Source: Colwellia piezophila ATCC BAA-637
Lineage (GTDB): Bacteria > Pseudomonadota > Gammaproteobacteria > Enterobacterales > Alteromonadaceae
Assembly: GCF_000378625.1 (NCBI RefSeq)
Contig: NZ_KB905180.1
Coordinates: forward strand, 2,738 to 39,376
DNA length: 36,639 nucleotides
Reading direction: 5' to 3'
Made by a program: the position numbers and the translations under genes. Under the pieces are notes generated by a model. It ran no database searches. It was not told the origin of the DNA and was given only the letters and a program-made list of their open reading frames with translations. Below, piece by piece: positions 18,143 to 25,838 of this stretch; position 1 is the stretch's first letter; each line of letters begins with the position of its first letter.

Positions 18143-18505
18143 ATGGAAAATAGACGACAATTCACTCGCATTTTATTTTCAGTAAAAGCCGAGATTAAAA
18201 TTGAAGAAAAAACATACCCGGTATCTATTCATGATATTTCACTAAATGGTGCCTTAGTTACCGCCATAGACAGTGAGCATTCATTAAAAGGTAAGCTCGG
18301 GACCTTGCATTTTATACTGTCAGACCAAGAGTCTGAGGTAATAATGAATATTGCTATTGTTCATGAAGAAGAGCATGAGACAGGTCTGCAATGTAATGCT
18401 ATTGATATAGATAGCGTTACCCATTTACGCCGCTTGGTTGAACTCAACTTAGGCGATGAAGAGCAACTTAATAAAGAGTTAAGTCAATTGTCGCGTATCA
18501 ACTAA
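18143..18505 (+). CDS. PilZ-domain protein (probable c-di-GMP receptor)
   Basis: A 120-residue single-domain cytoplasmic protein. The PilZ ligand signature is intact: RQFTR at residues 5-9 (RxxxR) and DISLNG at 31-36 (D/NxSxxG). These loops bind cyclic di-GMP in characterised family members. The rest fits the PilZ beta-barrel with a C-terminal helix (HLRRLVELNLGDEEQLNKELSQL). The partner and output are unknown; motility, type IV pili or surface attachment are typical for stand-alone PilZ proteins. Its last codons plus stop (SRIN-stop) are part of a 15-bp tandem repeat that continues downstream. No strong ribosome-binding site is visible. Confidence 0.88.
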   Translation: MENRRQFTRILFSVKAEIKIEEKTYPVSIHDISLNGALVTAIDSEHSLKGKLGTLHFILSDQESEVIMNIAIVHEEEHETGLQCNAIDIDSVTHLRRLVELNLGDEEQLNKELSQLSRIN

Positions 18506-18581
18506 TCACGTATAAATTAAGCACGTATAAATTAAGCACGTATAAACTAGGCACGTATCCTTTAAGCACGAATTAAATACG
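18492..18581 (+). repeat. 15-bp tandem repeat spanning the PilZ stop codon
   Basis: Six units start at 18492, 18507, 18522, 18537, 18552 and 18567, an exact 15-bp period; the best copies read cacgtataaattaag. The first unit is the 3' end of the PilZ gene. Read in frame, successive units give SRIN-stop, SRIN-stop, ARIN-stop, ARIN-stop and ARIL-stop, then ARIKY without a stop. Confidence 0.9.
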
Positions 18582-18620
18582 TTTTTTCCTTATAAACACA
18601 ATGATCCTTTAGGAGTATTA

Positions 18621-19121
18621 ATGAATCATCTAGTCATCTCTTGCATTGGCCCAGATCAAAGCGGCCTAGTAGATACCTTATCGACAATCATTGCCAAACA
18701 TCAAGGCAACTGGCAAGTCAGTAGTTTGCATCATTTATCGGGTTTTTTCGCCGGCGTTATTGAAGTAGCAGTGGCAAGTGAACACTCTCAAGACTTAATA
18801 ACTGAGTTAAAAGGCATTAACGGTTTAAGTTGCCAAATTGAATTAGCAGAGCCTAATCTACCGAAAGTAACTAGTAACTTAGTACTTGAAATTACCGCTA
18901 ATGATAGAGCAGGCATAGTACAGGAAGTCTCCTCTGTTATTCATCATCAAAGTGGTAACCTGATTAAATTAGTCAGTTCAAATAGCAGTGCTGCTCATAG
19001 TGGCCAAGATATTTTTAAAGCGAAAGTTCAAATTGCCATTGCTGATAAGTCTATTGATGACCTGATCAGTGCTTTAGAGAAAATTGCCGATGACTTGATG
19101 GTTGATATTTCTCGCCCGTAG
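18621..19121 (+). CDS. gcvR: GcvR-like tandem ACT-domain protein
   Basis: This 166-residue cytoplasmic protein consists of two ACT domains: about 1-75 (LVISCIGPDQSGLVDTLSTII) and about 85-165 (LVLEITANDRAGIVQEVSSVI). The arrangement matches GcvR, which in E. coli binds GcvA and represses the glycine-cleavage operon when glycine is scarce. It has no DNA-binding domain. No gcv genes are in the window, so the target is inferred from the family only. TTAGGAG before the ATG is a good ribosome-binding site. It is convergent with yoaA. Confidence 0.8.
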   Translation: MNHLVISCIGPDQSGLVDTLSTIIAKHQGNWQVSSLHHLSGFFAGVIEVAVASEHSQDLITELKGINGLSCQIELAEPNLPKVTSNLVLEITANDRAGIVQEVSSVIHHQSGNLIKLVSSNSSAAHSGQDIFKAKVQIAIADKSIDDLISALEKIADDLMVDISRP

Positions 19122-19248
19122 TTATTGCAAATAATTAAAACAAATACTAGGCTTTCAAAAAACGATAACCTAACCGTTTATTTCTATGCCACTTAAGCTA
19201 ATCAGATTAACTCATGCGCTGTCATAATAGTCAACGGTATAAATGCTA

Positions 19249-21183
19249 TTAAGATAAGGATTCCAAGAACTTAGCGGCTTCATTAATATCTCGACTACGT
19301 TTCATATCGGGTAAACTTTTTAAGAATGTTTCACCATAAGGTTTATTGACTAACCTATCATCACAAATCACTAAGACACCACGGTCACTGACATCACGGA
19401 TAAGTCGCCCTACCCCCTGCTTTAATGCAATTACCGCCTGTGGTAATTGAATTTGTGTAAAAGGCTCGCCGCCTTGTCGCCGAACATCTTCACAGCGCGC
19501 TTGCAGTAAAGGATCATCGGGTGAAGCAAAAGGCAATTTATCAATAATCACACAAGTGAGCTTATCACCGCGAACATCAATGCCTTCCCAAAAACTTGCG
19601 GTAGCCAGTAATACTGCTTTGTCTTGCTCAACAAATTGCTCAAGCAACTTGCGCTTAGCCATCTGACCTTGCACTAATAATGGGTTATCAATAGCTTCCG
19701 ATAGAATTTCAGCTACCTGATGCATTACCCGGTAACTGGTAAAGAGCATAAAGCAGGCACCTTTACTGGCTTTAATCAGTGGCTGTGCCAACTCAGCTAA
19801 TTTCAAGGCGCGATTTTTATCATTTGCTTGCGGTAAATAACGAGGTACGATCAGTTGAGATTGAGTATGATAATCAAAGGGGCTATCAAGCAGAAGTTGC
19901 TTAGCATCTTGTAAGCCTAAATGCTGGGCAAAGTGATTAAAGCTATTATCAACAGCAAGCGTTGCTGAAGTGAATATCCAGCCAGCGCCGGACTCTTTAA
20001 CGACAGCACTAAACTTATCACTCACCGTTAACGGAGTTTGATGTAATACCACACTGCGCGGCGTAGTTTCATACCAAAAGCTCATGCCATAAGCTTCAAC
20101 ATCGGCCATCACTTCGTATTGGGCAAGTAAGTTAACAGCACGGTCAAAACAATTATCAATAGCTTCATTTCTTGAAACGCAAAGCTTTATCACTTGATAT
20201 AAAAAATCTAAATCAATTTTTAAGTTAGCAAATTTTTGCTGAAATTGAGCTTGTTTATGCTTTTCTCGCCAATTACCGCGTTCAGGATCGTAATTAAATA
20301 GCAAACGAAATTCTTGGCAAGTTTTCTGTAGCTTTTCCGCTGCTCGCCCTAATTGCTTAACATCGGTCAAGCTACTGCGATGTACTTGTAATACATCGGT
20401 GCACAAATCAACCAGTTGCTTACTAGAGAATGCCTCACCAAAGTACTCACTGGCGATATCACCAATTTGATGAGCTTCATCGAAAATCATCACTTGTGCC
20501 TTAGGAATAAGCTCACCAAAACCGGTATCTTTTAAAGCCATATCAGCAAAAAACAGGTGATGATTAACGACAATGATATCGGCCTCACTGGCTTTTTTAC
20601 GGGCTCTAACTAAGTGACATGCCTCATAGTCAGGGCAATCTCTGGCTAAACAATTATCTAATGTACTCGTTACAAAGGGAAAAATACTGGAGTCTTCACT
20701 AACATTAACCAACTCGCCAATATCACCACTTTGCGTGCCATTTGCCCAGGTTTTTATTTTAACCAAATCCTGCAACATTTGGGCATCCAGTTGGCCACGA
20801 CTGTCTTGGTACTGAGCTAAACGGTAGTTACATAAGTAGTTAGCACGTCCCTTTAATAAAGCCACTTGCGCATTACTGGCTAGCGCTTTTTTAATTAACG
20901 GAATATCTTTATGAAATAGCTGTTCTTGCAGATTCTTAGTACCGGTTGATACTACTATTTTTTTTGGATTTTTCGGATCTAACGCTAAAAAGGCCGGGAT
21001 CAAGTAGGCAAAGGTTTTTCCGGTACCCGTACCGGCTTCCACGATAAGTGATGATTGTTGCTCAATTGCATCAGCAACATCCAGTGCCATATCGATTTGA
21101 GCTTGACGAGGAGAAAAGCCTTTAATGGCTTTAGCTAAAGCGCCTTCTTGGGAAAAGGCTTGGCTAACTTTGGATGCGGTCAT
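19249..21183 (-). CDS. yoaA: DinG/XPD-family ATP-dependent DNA helicase YoaA
   Basis: A superfamily 2 iron-sulfur helicase of 644 residues acting in DNA damage tolerance; in E. coli, YoaA works with the HolC subunit of DNA polymerase III. Motif I AGTGTGKT is at 50-57. Four cysteines that can hold the FeS cluster are Cys118, Cys178, Cys183 and Cys189 (NCLARDCPDYEAC). The DEAH box is at 235-238. C-terminal helicase motifs include SATLAVDN, ATASFWEGIDVRGD and QGVGRLIRDVSDRG. The length fits YoaA better than DinG. It is preceded by a short MITE-like relic and convergent with the gcvR-like gene. Confidence 0.93.
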   Translation of the reverse strand: MTASKVSQAFSQEGALAKAIKGFSPRQAQIDMALDVADAIEQQSSLIVEAGTGTGKTFAYLIPAFLALDPKNPKKIVVSTGTKNLQEQLFHKDIPLIKKALASNAQVALLKGRANYLCNYRLAQYQDSRGQLDAQMLQDLVKIKTWANGTQSGDIGELVNVSEDSSIFPFVTSTLDNCLARDCPDYEACHLVRARKKASEADIIVVNHHLFFADMALKDTGFGELIPKAQVMIFDEAHQIGDIASEYFGEAFSSKQLVDLCTDVLQVHRSSLTDVKQLGRAAEKLQKTCQEFRLLFNYDPERGNWREKHKQAQFQQKFANLKIDLDFLYQVIKLCVSRNEAIDNCFDRAVNLLAQYEVMADVEAYGMSFWYETTPRSVVLHQTPLTVSDKFSAVVKESGAGWIFTSATLAVDNSFNHFAQHLGLQDAKQLLLDSPFDYHTQSQLIVPRYLPQANDKNRALKLAELAQPLIKASKGACFMLFTSYRVMHQVAEILSEAIDNPLLVQGQMAKRKLLEQFVEQDKAVLLATASFWEGIDVRGDKLTCVIIDKLPFASPDDPLLQARCEDVRRQGGEPFTQIQLPQAVIALKQGVGRLIRDVSDRGVLVICDDRLVNKPYGETFLKSLPDMKRSRDINEAAKFLESLS

Positions 21184-21230
21184 TTAAAACGAAAAGGCAC
21201 AAAGAGAAATTAATGCTGAGAGTATACTTA

Positions 21231-21336
21231 AACCCGTTCTACTTCAAGATGCATGTTCAGGAGCACAGAGAAATTTCACTTTTAGGCGCACCAATACAGT
21301 CATGGCATTCCCTTACAAATTGGTGTAGAGCGGGTT
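21231..21336. mobile_element. Short relative of the MITE-like element
   Basis: The left end AACCCGTTCTAC at 21231 continues CTTCAAGATGC, close to the left end of the element at 10476. The right end (21325-21336) is its inverted copy with one mismatch. An inner pair CACCAAT/ATTGGTG is also present. At 106 bp it looks like an internally deleted or different-core member of the same family, located just upstream of yoaA. Confidence 0.65.
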
Positions 21337-21346
21337 GAACTACAGT

Positions 21347-21667
21347 TTAGGCATAAAGGTCTAAGTTTTTACCTTTACTTTTATGGGTAGTTTTCTTTAT
21401 GTCTGAACTATTTTCTTGCAACTCCACACTTGTTTCTTTACTCGTATTAGCACTATTGGAGTTTTCTTCTTTGCCATCAGTCTCTTGCTCGCTGTTGGCA
21501 TATTGATCTGCTTCGCTGGTGAAATAATATTCATGGTTTTCAAGGTGATTAGTATCTTGGCTAAGTTTGCTGTTAGCCGCATCTTTAAGCAGAGCCTTAA
21601 CCTTTAGGCTTGCTGGCTTAATCGGCACTGCGACTATACGCGCTAATTGAGTGGTAAAAATATCCAT
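21347..21667 (-). CDS. Small acidic hypothetical protein
   Basis: This 106-residue protein has a structured-looking N-terminus (MDIFTTQLARIVAVPIKPAS then LKVKALLKDAA) and a long polar, Ser/Glu/Asn-rich, probably disordered C-terminal part ending LDLYA. A strong AGGGGGA ribosome-binding site lies 7 bases before the ATG, and the frame has no better competitor, so I consider it real. The pattern of a conserved start and short conserved end separated by a variable acidic linker suggests a small adaptor-type protein. No function is known to me. It lies upstream of yoaA on the same strand, separated by the short MITE-like relic. Confidence 0.6.
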   Translation of the reverse strand: MDIFTTQLARIVAVPIKPASLKVKALLKDAANSKLSQDTNHLENHEYYFTSEADQYANSEQETDGKEENSNSANTSKETSVELQENSSDIKKTTHKSKGKNLDLYA

Positions 21668-21929
21668 ACTTAATCCCCCTGCAGTTTTAGACCGATTGAT
21701 AAATAAGTAACTTATAGAGCTAAGGTATAAGTTAAGATCTCTACCTTTTATCGACTATTCATTAAGAACCTTTAACGAAGAAACCTTCACTGGTGCCAAT
21801 AACCTTTTTAGAGTAATAGCTTTAAGCTAGTTTCATATAACAAATAGTAATAAAAAACTATTATTTATTACTTGCAGCTACCTTAATTAAGCAGTAGTGT
21901 AAATAACATCAATACAAATTAATTTTTCA
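21668..21929. other. Non-coding region upstream of the his leader
   Basis: An AT-rich gap with no gene. It holds an 8-bp inverted pair AACTTATA (21709-21716) with TATAAGTT (21726-21733), close to the start of the small acidic gene, and a small AATAGT/ACTATT stem near 21844. Promoters for both directions should lie here, but none stands out. Confidence 0.4.
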
Positions 21930-21970
21930 CCTTGTTAACTTAAATTTACAGTAGCACTAAGTTAACAAGG
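21930..21970. promoter_or_regulatory. 13-bp perfect inverted repeat before the his leader
   Basis: CCTTGTTAACTTA (21930-21942) is repeated in perfect inverse as TAAGTTAACAAGG (21958-21970), spaced by 15 bases and 30 bp before the leader peptide ATG. It may be an operator overlapping the his promoter or a 5' stem of the leader RNA. Confidence 0.55.
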
Positions 21971-21999
21971 AATAACTGACTATTAGAGACTTTCTAAAC

Positions 22000-22047
22000 A
22001 TGATTATTAACCTGAATCGCCGACATCATCACCATCACTACGATTAG
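22000..22047 (+). CDS. hisL: His operon leader peptide
   Basis: A 15-codon frame encodes MIINLNRRHHHHHYD, with five consecutive histidine codons (22024-22038). Position, length and His run are those of a his attenuator leader peptide. Scarcity of charged tRNA-His would stall the ribosome here and alter folding of the RNA downstream. The product itself has no role beyond its translation. Confidence 0.93.
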   Translation: MIINLNRRHHHHHYD

Positions 22048-22055
22048 CCCATTCA

Positions 22056-22189
22056 GGTTTACTTTATAAGTAAACCACTGAAGGGCAAGTGGCCTTTCAG
22101 TGGTTTAAAAAAGCATAATACAATCTCTTAATAGAAGTAACTGTAATTGCTAAACCCCCGAAAGAGTCACGACTCTCTCGGGGGTTTTT
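22056..22189 (+). terminator. His operon attenuator (competing hairpins and terminator)
   Basis: Three hairpins follow the leader peptide. Hairpin 1 is GGTTTACTT (22056-22064) with AAGTAAACC (22068-22076). Hairpin 2 has 15-bp arms at 22072-22086 and 22092-22106, and shares AAACC with hairpin 1, so the two compete. Hairpin 3 is the terminator: AAACCCCCGA (22152-22161) pairs with TCGGGGGTTT (22178-22187), then a T-run. The right arm of hairpin 2 can instead pair with the left arm of hairpin 3 (GGTTT with AAACC, CTTTC with GAAAG), which would prevent termination. Stalling at His codons favours hairpin 1 and the antiterminator. Finishing the peptide covers the left arm of hairpin 1 and favours termination. 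Confidence 0.88.
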
Positions 22190-22261
22190 CGCATTTTAGC
22201 CTACTAGAAATTGTATATACATGACAAATTTTAAGATTAAGACACCATAGGAATTATCAAT

Positions 22262-23164
22262 ATGAATACTTCAGAACCACGTTTACGCATTGCCATGCAA
22301 AAATCAGGACGCCTTAGTGAAGAAACCCAAAAATTACTAAAGCGCTGTGGATTAAAAATTAATCTTAGCGACCGTCGTTTACTTGCCCACGTTAGTAACA
22401 TGCCTATTGATATTATGCGCGTGCGCAGTAGTGATATTCCAGGTTTGGTTATGGACGGTGTTTGTGACTTAGGCATTGTCGGTGATAACACCCTCGAAGA
22501 AGAAGAGTTAGATCGCCAATTAAAAGGCAACAAGTCTGACTACATTCGCACTACCACATTAGATTTTGGTGCTTGCCGTTTTTCAATTGCCATGCCTGAA
22601 GAATTTGAATACACCGGATTAGATTGTTTAAACGGCTTACGTTTTGCCACAACTTACCCGCACTTATTAAATCGTTTTGCTAAAGCTAATGGTATTAATG
22701 TTGAGTTTTGTTTGTTAAAAGGCTCAGTTGAAGTAGCACCTCGCGTAGGCTTAGCTGACGGTATTTGTGATTTAGTTTCTACCGGTGCAACACTTGAAGC
22801 TAATGGCTTAAAAGAAGTGGCTGAAGTTTTCCGTTCAAAAGCGTCACTGATTCAACGAGCAGAGCCATTAGGTGCAGAAAAACAAGCCATTTTAGATACT
22901 TTATTACCACGTATTCACGGTGTAATTAAAGCCAAAGAAAGCAAATATATAATGTTGCACGCACCAAAAGATAAAGTTTCCGAAGTCAGCAAGTTAATGC
23001 CAGGCACAGAAACACCCACTGTTTTACCACTTGCAGGACGTGACGACATGGTCGCTGTACACGTAGTAGCAACAGAAACTTTCTTTTGGGAAACCATGGA
23101 AGATCTGAAAGCCTTAGGTTGTCACTCTATACTCGTTATGCCGATTGAAAAGATGATGGGCTAA
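22262..23164 (+). CDS. hisG: ATP phosphoribosyltransferase (long form)
   Basis: First and feedback-controlled enzyme of histidine synthesis: ATP + PRPP to phosphoribosyl-ATP. At 300 residues it is the long form, which carries a C-terminal ACT-like domain (about 225-300) for histidine inhibition and needs no HisZ. Motifs include RLRIAMQKSGRLSEET at the start, GVCDLGIVGDN (~66-76) and the PRPP-binding stretch LADGICDLVSTGATLEANGL (~162-181). The ribosome-binding site is TAGGA. It is the first gene after the attenuator. Its stop codon abuts a large imperfect palindrome, which separates it from hisD. Confidence 0.97.
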   Translation: MNTSEPRLRIAMQKSGRLSEETQKLLKRCGLKINLSDRRLLAHVSNMPIDIMRVRSSDIPGLVMDGVCDLGIVGDNTLEEEELDRQLKGNKSDYIRTTTLDFGACRFSIAMPEEFEYTGLDCLNGLRFATTYPHLLNRFAKANGINVEFCLLKGSVEVAPRVGLADGICDLVSTGATLEANGLKEVAEVFRSKASLIQRAEPLGAEKQAILDTLLPRIHGVIKAKESKYIMLHAPKDKVSEVSKLMPGTETPTVLPLAGRDDMVAVHVVATETFFWETMEDLKALGCHSILVMPIEKMMG

Positions 23165-23286
23165 TACGCGTCATACTTGCAACTTCTGCTGCATTGTCAG
23201 CGTTGTTTGTTGCCATCACTTAGGAAACTAAGCTCAGGCAACAAGCAACTTGACAGCTTTGCTGAAGTCACAATTATTTAGCGTAT
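23164..23286. repeat. Large imperfect palindrome between hisG and hisD
   Basis: The arms at 23164-23214 (ATACGC...GTTGCC) and 23237-23286 (GGCAAC...GCGTAT) are imperfect inverted copies of about 50 bases, best matched at both ends (ATACGC and TTGTTGCC). The centre is 22 bases. In RNA this would make a long stem inside the his transcript. It could be a small non-autonomous element or an intra-operon processing or attenuation stem. Confidence 0.7.
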
Positions 23287-23339
23287 ATTCTCAAAGAGAA
23301 CTATCGCAAAGAAATAAACATTAATACCGAGAAAGAATT

Positions 23340-24644
23340 ATGATTAATCAACTTATTAACTGGCAAGAGCTGTCAGAGCAGCAAAAAAAATGTGCTCTGG
23401 CTAGGCCTGCAATAGCCGATAGCGCACTATTATCAACGCAAGTGGCTAACATTATATCGCAAGTTAAAAGCCAAGGTGACAAGGCTATATTTGCTTTAAC
23501 TGAGCAATTTGATGGTATCGCACTTAACACCTTGTCAGTGAGCGCAGAGCAAGTTGCGCAAGCCAAGTTAGCCTTATCTGCTAAGCGTTTAAAAGCAATT
23601 AACACCGCTTATCAGCAAATCAGAGCATTTCATAGCGCACAACAGCCTACTGATATAACGGTTGAAACGATCCCCGGCGTTAAGTGCATGTTAAAAACGG
23701 AAGCCATTGAAAGTGTTGGTTTATATATTCCTGCCGGCTCAGCTCCATTGCCGTCAACGGTATTGATGTTAGGCATACCGGCGCAACTTACTGGTTGCAA
23801 ACGCACCGCGCTTGTTTGTCCGCCAGATAAAAATGGCCAACTGGCCAATGAAATATTAGTGGCAGCTGATCTTTGTGGTATTAGTGAAATATACACAGTG
23901 GGTGGTGCCCAAGCGATTGCGGCTCTTGCTTATGGTACCCAAACCATAGCAGCGGTAAATAAAGTTTTTGGTCCTGGTAATCGCTATGTTACCGAAGCAA
24001 AAACTCAACTATCACAACAAGTTGCTGGTTTTGCTATCGATATGCCAGCAGGCCCTTCGGAAGTGTTAGTCATTGCCGATGAGCAAGCAAATCCAGTATT
24101 TATTGCCGCAGATTTATTATCACAAGCCGAGCACGGTGTTGACAGCCAAGTGATTCTACTTAGTGATAGTGAAGCTTTAATCAAACAAGTAGCTGAGCAA
24201 TTAGAAAAGCAGTTAGTGACATTGTCTCGACGTAAAATAGCCGAGCAAGCCTTAACACAGTCTCGATTAATTTTTACCAAAGACTTGGCTCAAGCGGTTG
24301 CAATATCAAATCAATACGGGCCAGAGCATTTAATCATTCAAACTGAAGATGCGCCAAGCTTATTAAATACTGTACGTAATGCCGGTTCAATTTTTGTTGG
24401 TGCTTATACCCCAGAATCAGCGGGAGATTACGCCAGCGGTACTAACCACGTATTACCGACATATGGATACTCAAAAGTGATCTCAAGTTTATCACTGGCT
24501 GATTTCTCACGTCGTTATACCGTGCAAGAAATAACTAAATCAGGTTTAGCGAGTTTAGCTGAGTGCATTATTGAGTTAACCGATGCCGAAGGTTTAGATG
24601 CACACCAGCGAGCGGTCACTATTCGGTTGGAAGAAGGTTCATAA
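23340..24644 (+). CDS. hisD: Histidinol dehydrogenase
   Basis: A zinc enzyme catalysing the last two steps, L-histidinol to L-histidine, with two NAD reductions. At 434 residues it has the normal length. Motifs include ESVGLYIPAGSAPLPSTVLMLGIPA, FGPGNRYVTEAK, DMPAGPSEVLVIADE, the metal-ligand region DLLSQAEHGVDSQ, QYGPEHL, and the C-terminal GTNHVLPT. The ribosome-binding site is a modest GAGAAAG. hisC starts two bases after its stop, so translation is probably coupled. Confidence 0.97.
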   Translation: MINQLINWQELSEQQKKCALARPAIADSALLSTQVANIISQVKSQGDKAIFALTEQFDGIALNTLSVSAEQVAQAKLALSAKRLKAINTAYQQIRAFHSAQQPTDITVETIPGVKCMLKTEAIESVGLYIPAGSAPLPSTVLMLGIPAQLTGCKRTALVCPPDKNGQLANEILVAADLCGISEIYTVGGAQAIAALAYGTQTIAAVNKVFGPGNRYVTEAKTQLSQQVAGFAIDMPAGPSEVLVIADEQANPVFIAADLLSQAEHGVDSQVILLSDSEALIKQVAEQLEKQLVTLSRRKIAEQALTQSRLIFTKDLAQAVAISNQYGPEHLIIQTEDAPSLLNTVRNAGSIFVGAYTPESAGDYASGTNHVLPTYGYSKVISSLSLADFSRRYTVQEITKSGLASLAECIIELTDAEGLDAHQRAVTIRLEEGS

Positions 24645-24646
24645 CG

Positions 24647-25783
24647 ATGACTGAACTAAGCATAAGTAAAGGTAAAAACAAGCAAGCTTTAACTACCGCA
24701 GAGCAATTAGCACGTAAAGAATTAATAGCTATGGTGCCATATCAATCGGCACGACGCCTATTTTCTAGTGCTGATGCCCAAGAAGATAAGATATGGCTAA
24801 ACGCAAACGAAGCTCCAGGTAAAGGTCAATATCAATTATCAGCGGAGAACATCAATCGCTACCCTGATTTTCAACCTGATAGTTTGATCTCAGCCTATAG
24901 CGAATACTCAGGCTTAACGAAAGACAAAATACTAGCAACTAGAGGTGCCGATGAAGGTATCGAGTTAATCATTCGCAGTTTTTGTCGTGCTTACCAAGAC
25001 AGCATTTTAATATGTCCACCCACCTACGGGATGTACGCTATTAGTGCCGAAAATCACGGTACACCGGTAATTAAAGTACCGCTTAACCCTACTGATTTAA
25101 CCCTAGATTTAGACGGTTTGCAGCAGCAAGTCGGTAAGGTAAAAGTTGTATTTTTATGTTCACCTGGTAATCCGACCGGTAACTTATTACCACAAGCACA
25201 AATTATTGCGGCGATAAAACTTTTTAAAGATAGTGCCATGGTGGTGGTTGATGAAGCCTACATCGAATATACAGGTGAGTTTAGCCCTGAGTATTCTAGC
25301 GCCAAGTTGTTAAGCGATTTTGATAATGTCATTGTATTAAGAACCTTATCTAAAGCCTTTGCACTTGCGGGTCTTCGTTGCGGTTTTACCTTAGCAAACA
25401 ATGACGTCATCACCTTATTAAGCAAGGTTATTGCCCCCTATCCTATTGCTGCACCCGTGGCTGAAATCGCTAGCCAAGTCTTAACTAATGATTTAACCAT
25501 AATGCAAACGAGAGTAAAGCAAACCAAAGCATTACGTGAGCAATTAAGTACTTGGCTTACTGAGCAAAATTGGTGCTGCCATGTCTTTACCAGTGATGCA
25601 AATTTTGTTCTATTTCGCTGTACTAGCGCAGAAGATAAAACTCGAGTATTTAATTTGTTACTTGAAAACAACATATTGATTCGCGATCAATCTAAACAGC
25701 AACAGCTTGAAAACTGTCTTCGCATTAGTATTGGCAGTGAAGATGAACTCGCACAACTAAAGAAACTATTAACCACTTTGTAA
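24647..25783 (+). CDS. hisC: Histidinol-phosphate aminotransferase
   Basis: A PLP-dependent fold-type I aminotransferase converting imidazole acetol-phosphate and glutamate to histidinol-phosphate. The cofactor lysine is Lys236 in LRTLSKAFALAGLRCGF. Other landmarks are WLNANEAPG near the substrate site, the PLP-phosphate loop ATRGADEGIELIIRSFC, CSPGNPTG and VVVDEAYIEY. At 378 residues it has an extra N-terminal ~20 polar residues; an internal Met before VPYQSARRLF could be an alternative start. It sits two bases after hisD and 55 bp before hisB. Confidence 0.96.
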   Translation: MTELSISKGKNKQALTTAEQLARKELIAMVPYQSARRLFSSADAQEDKIWLNANEAPGKGQYQLSAENINRYPDFQPDSLISAYSEYSGLTKDKILATRGADEGIELIIRSFCRAYQDSILICPPTYGMYAISAENHGTPVIKVPLNPTDLTLDLDGLQQQVGKVKVVFLCSPGNPTGNLLPQAQIIAAIKLFKDSAMVVVDEAYIEYTGEFSPEYSSAKLLSDFDNVIVLRTLSKAFALAGLRCGFTLANNDVITLLSKVIAPYPIAAPVAEIASQVLTNDLTIMQTRVKQTKALREQLSTWLTEQNWCCHVFTSDANFVLFRCTSAEDKTRVFNLLLENNILIRDQSKQQQLENCLRISIGSEDELAQLKKLLTTL

Positions 25784-25838
25784 GTCAAAAGTAACGCTGC
25801 GTTTAAAATAGCTACACGCACATAATGAAGAGCATTTT

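Noticed and set aside
21416..21607. 63-codon plus-strand frame with hydrophobic residues
   Set aside because: Antisense to the small acidic gene, which has a much better ribosome-binding site.
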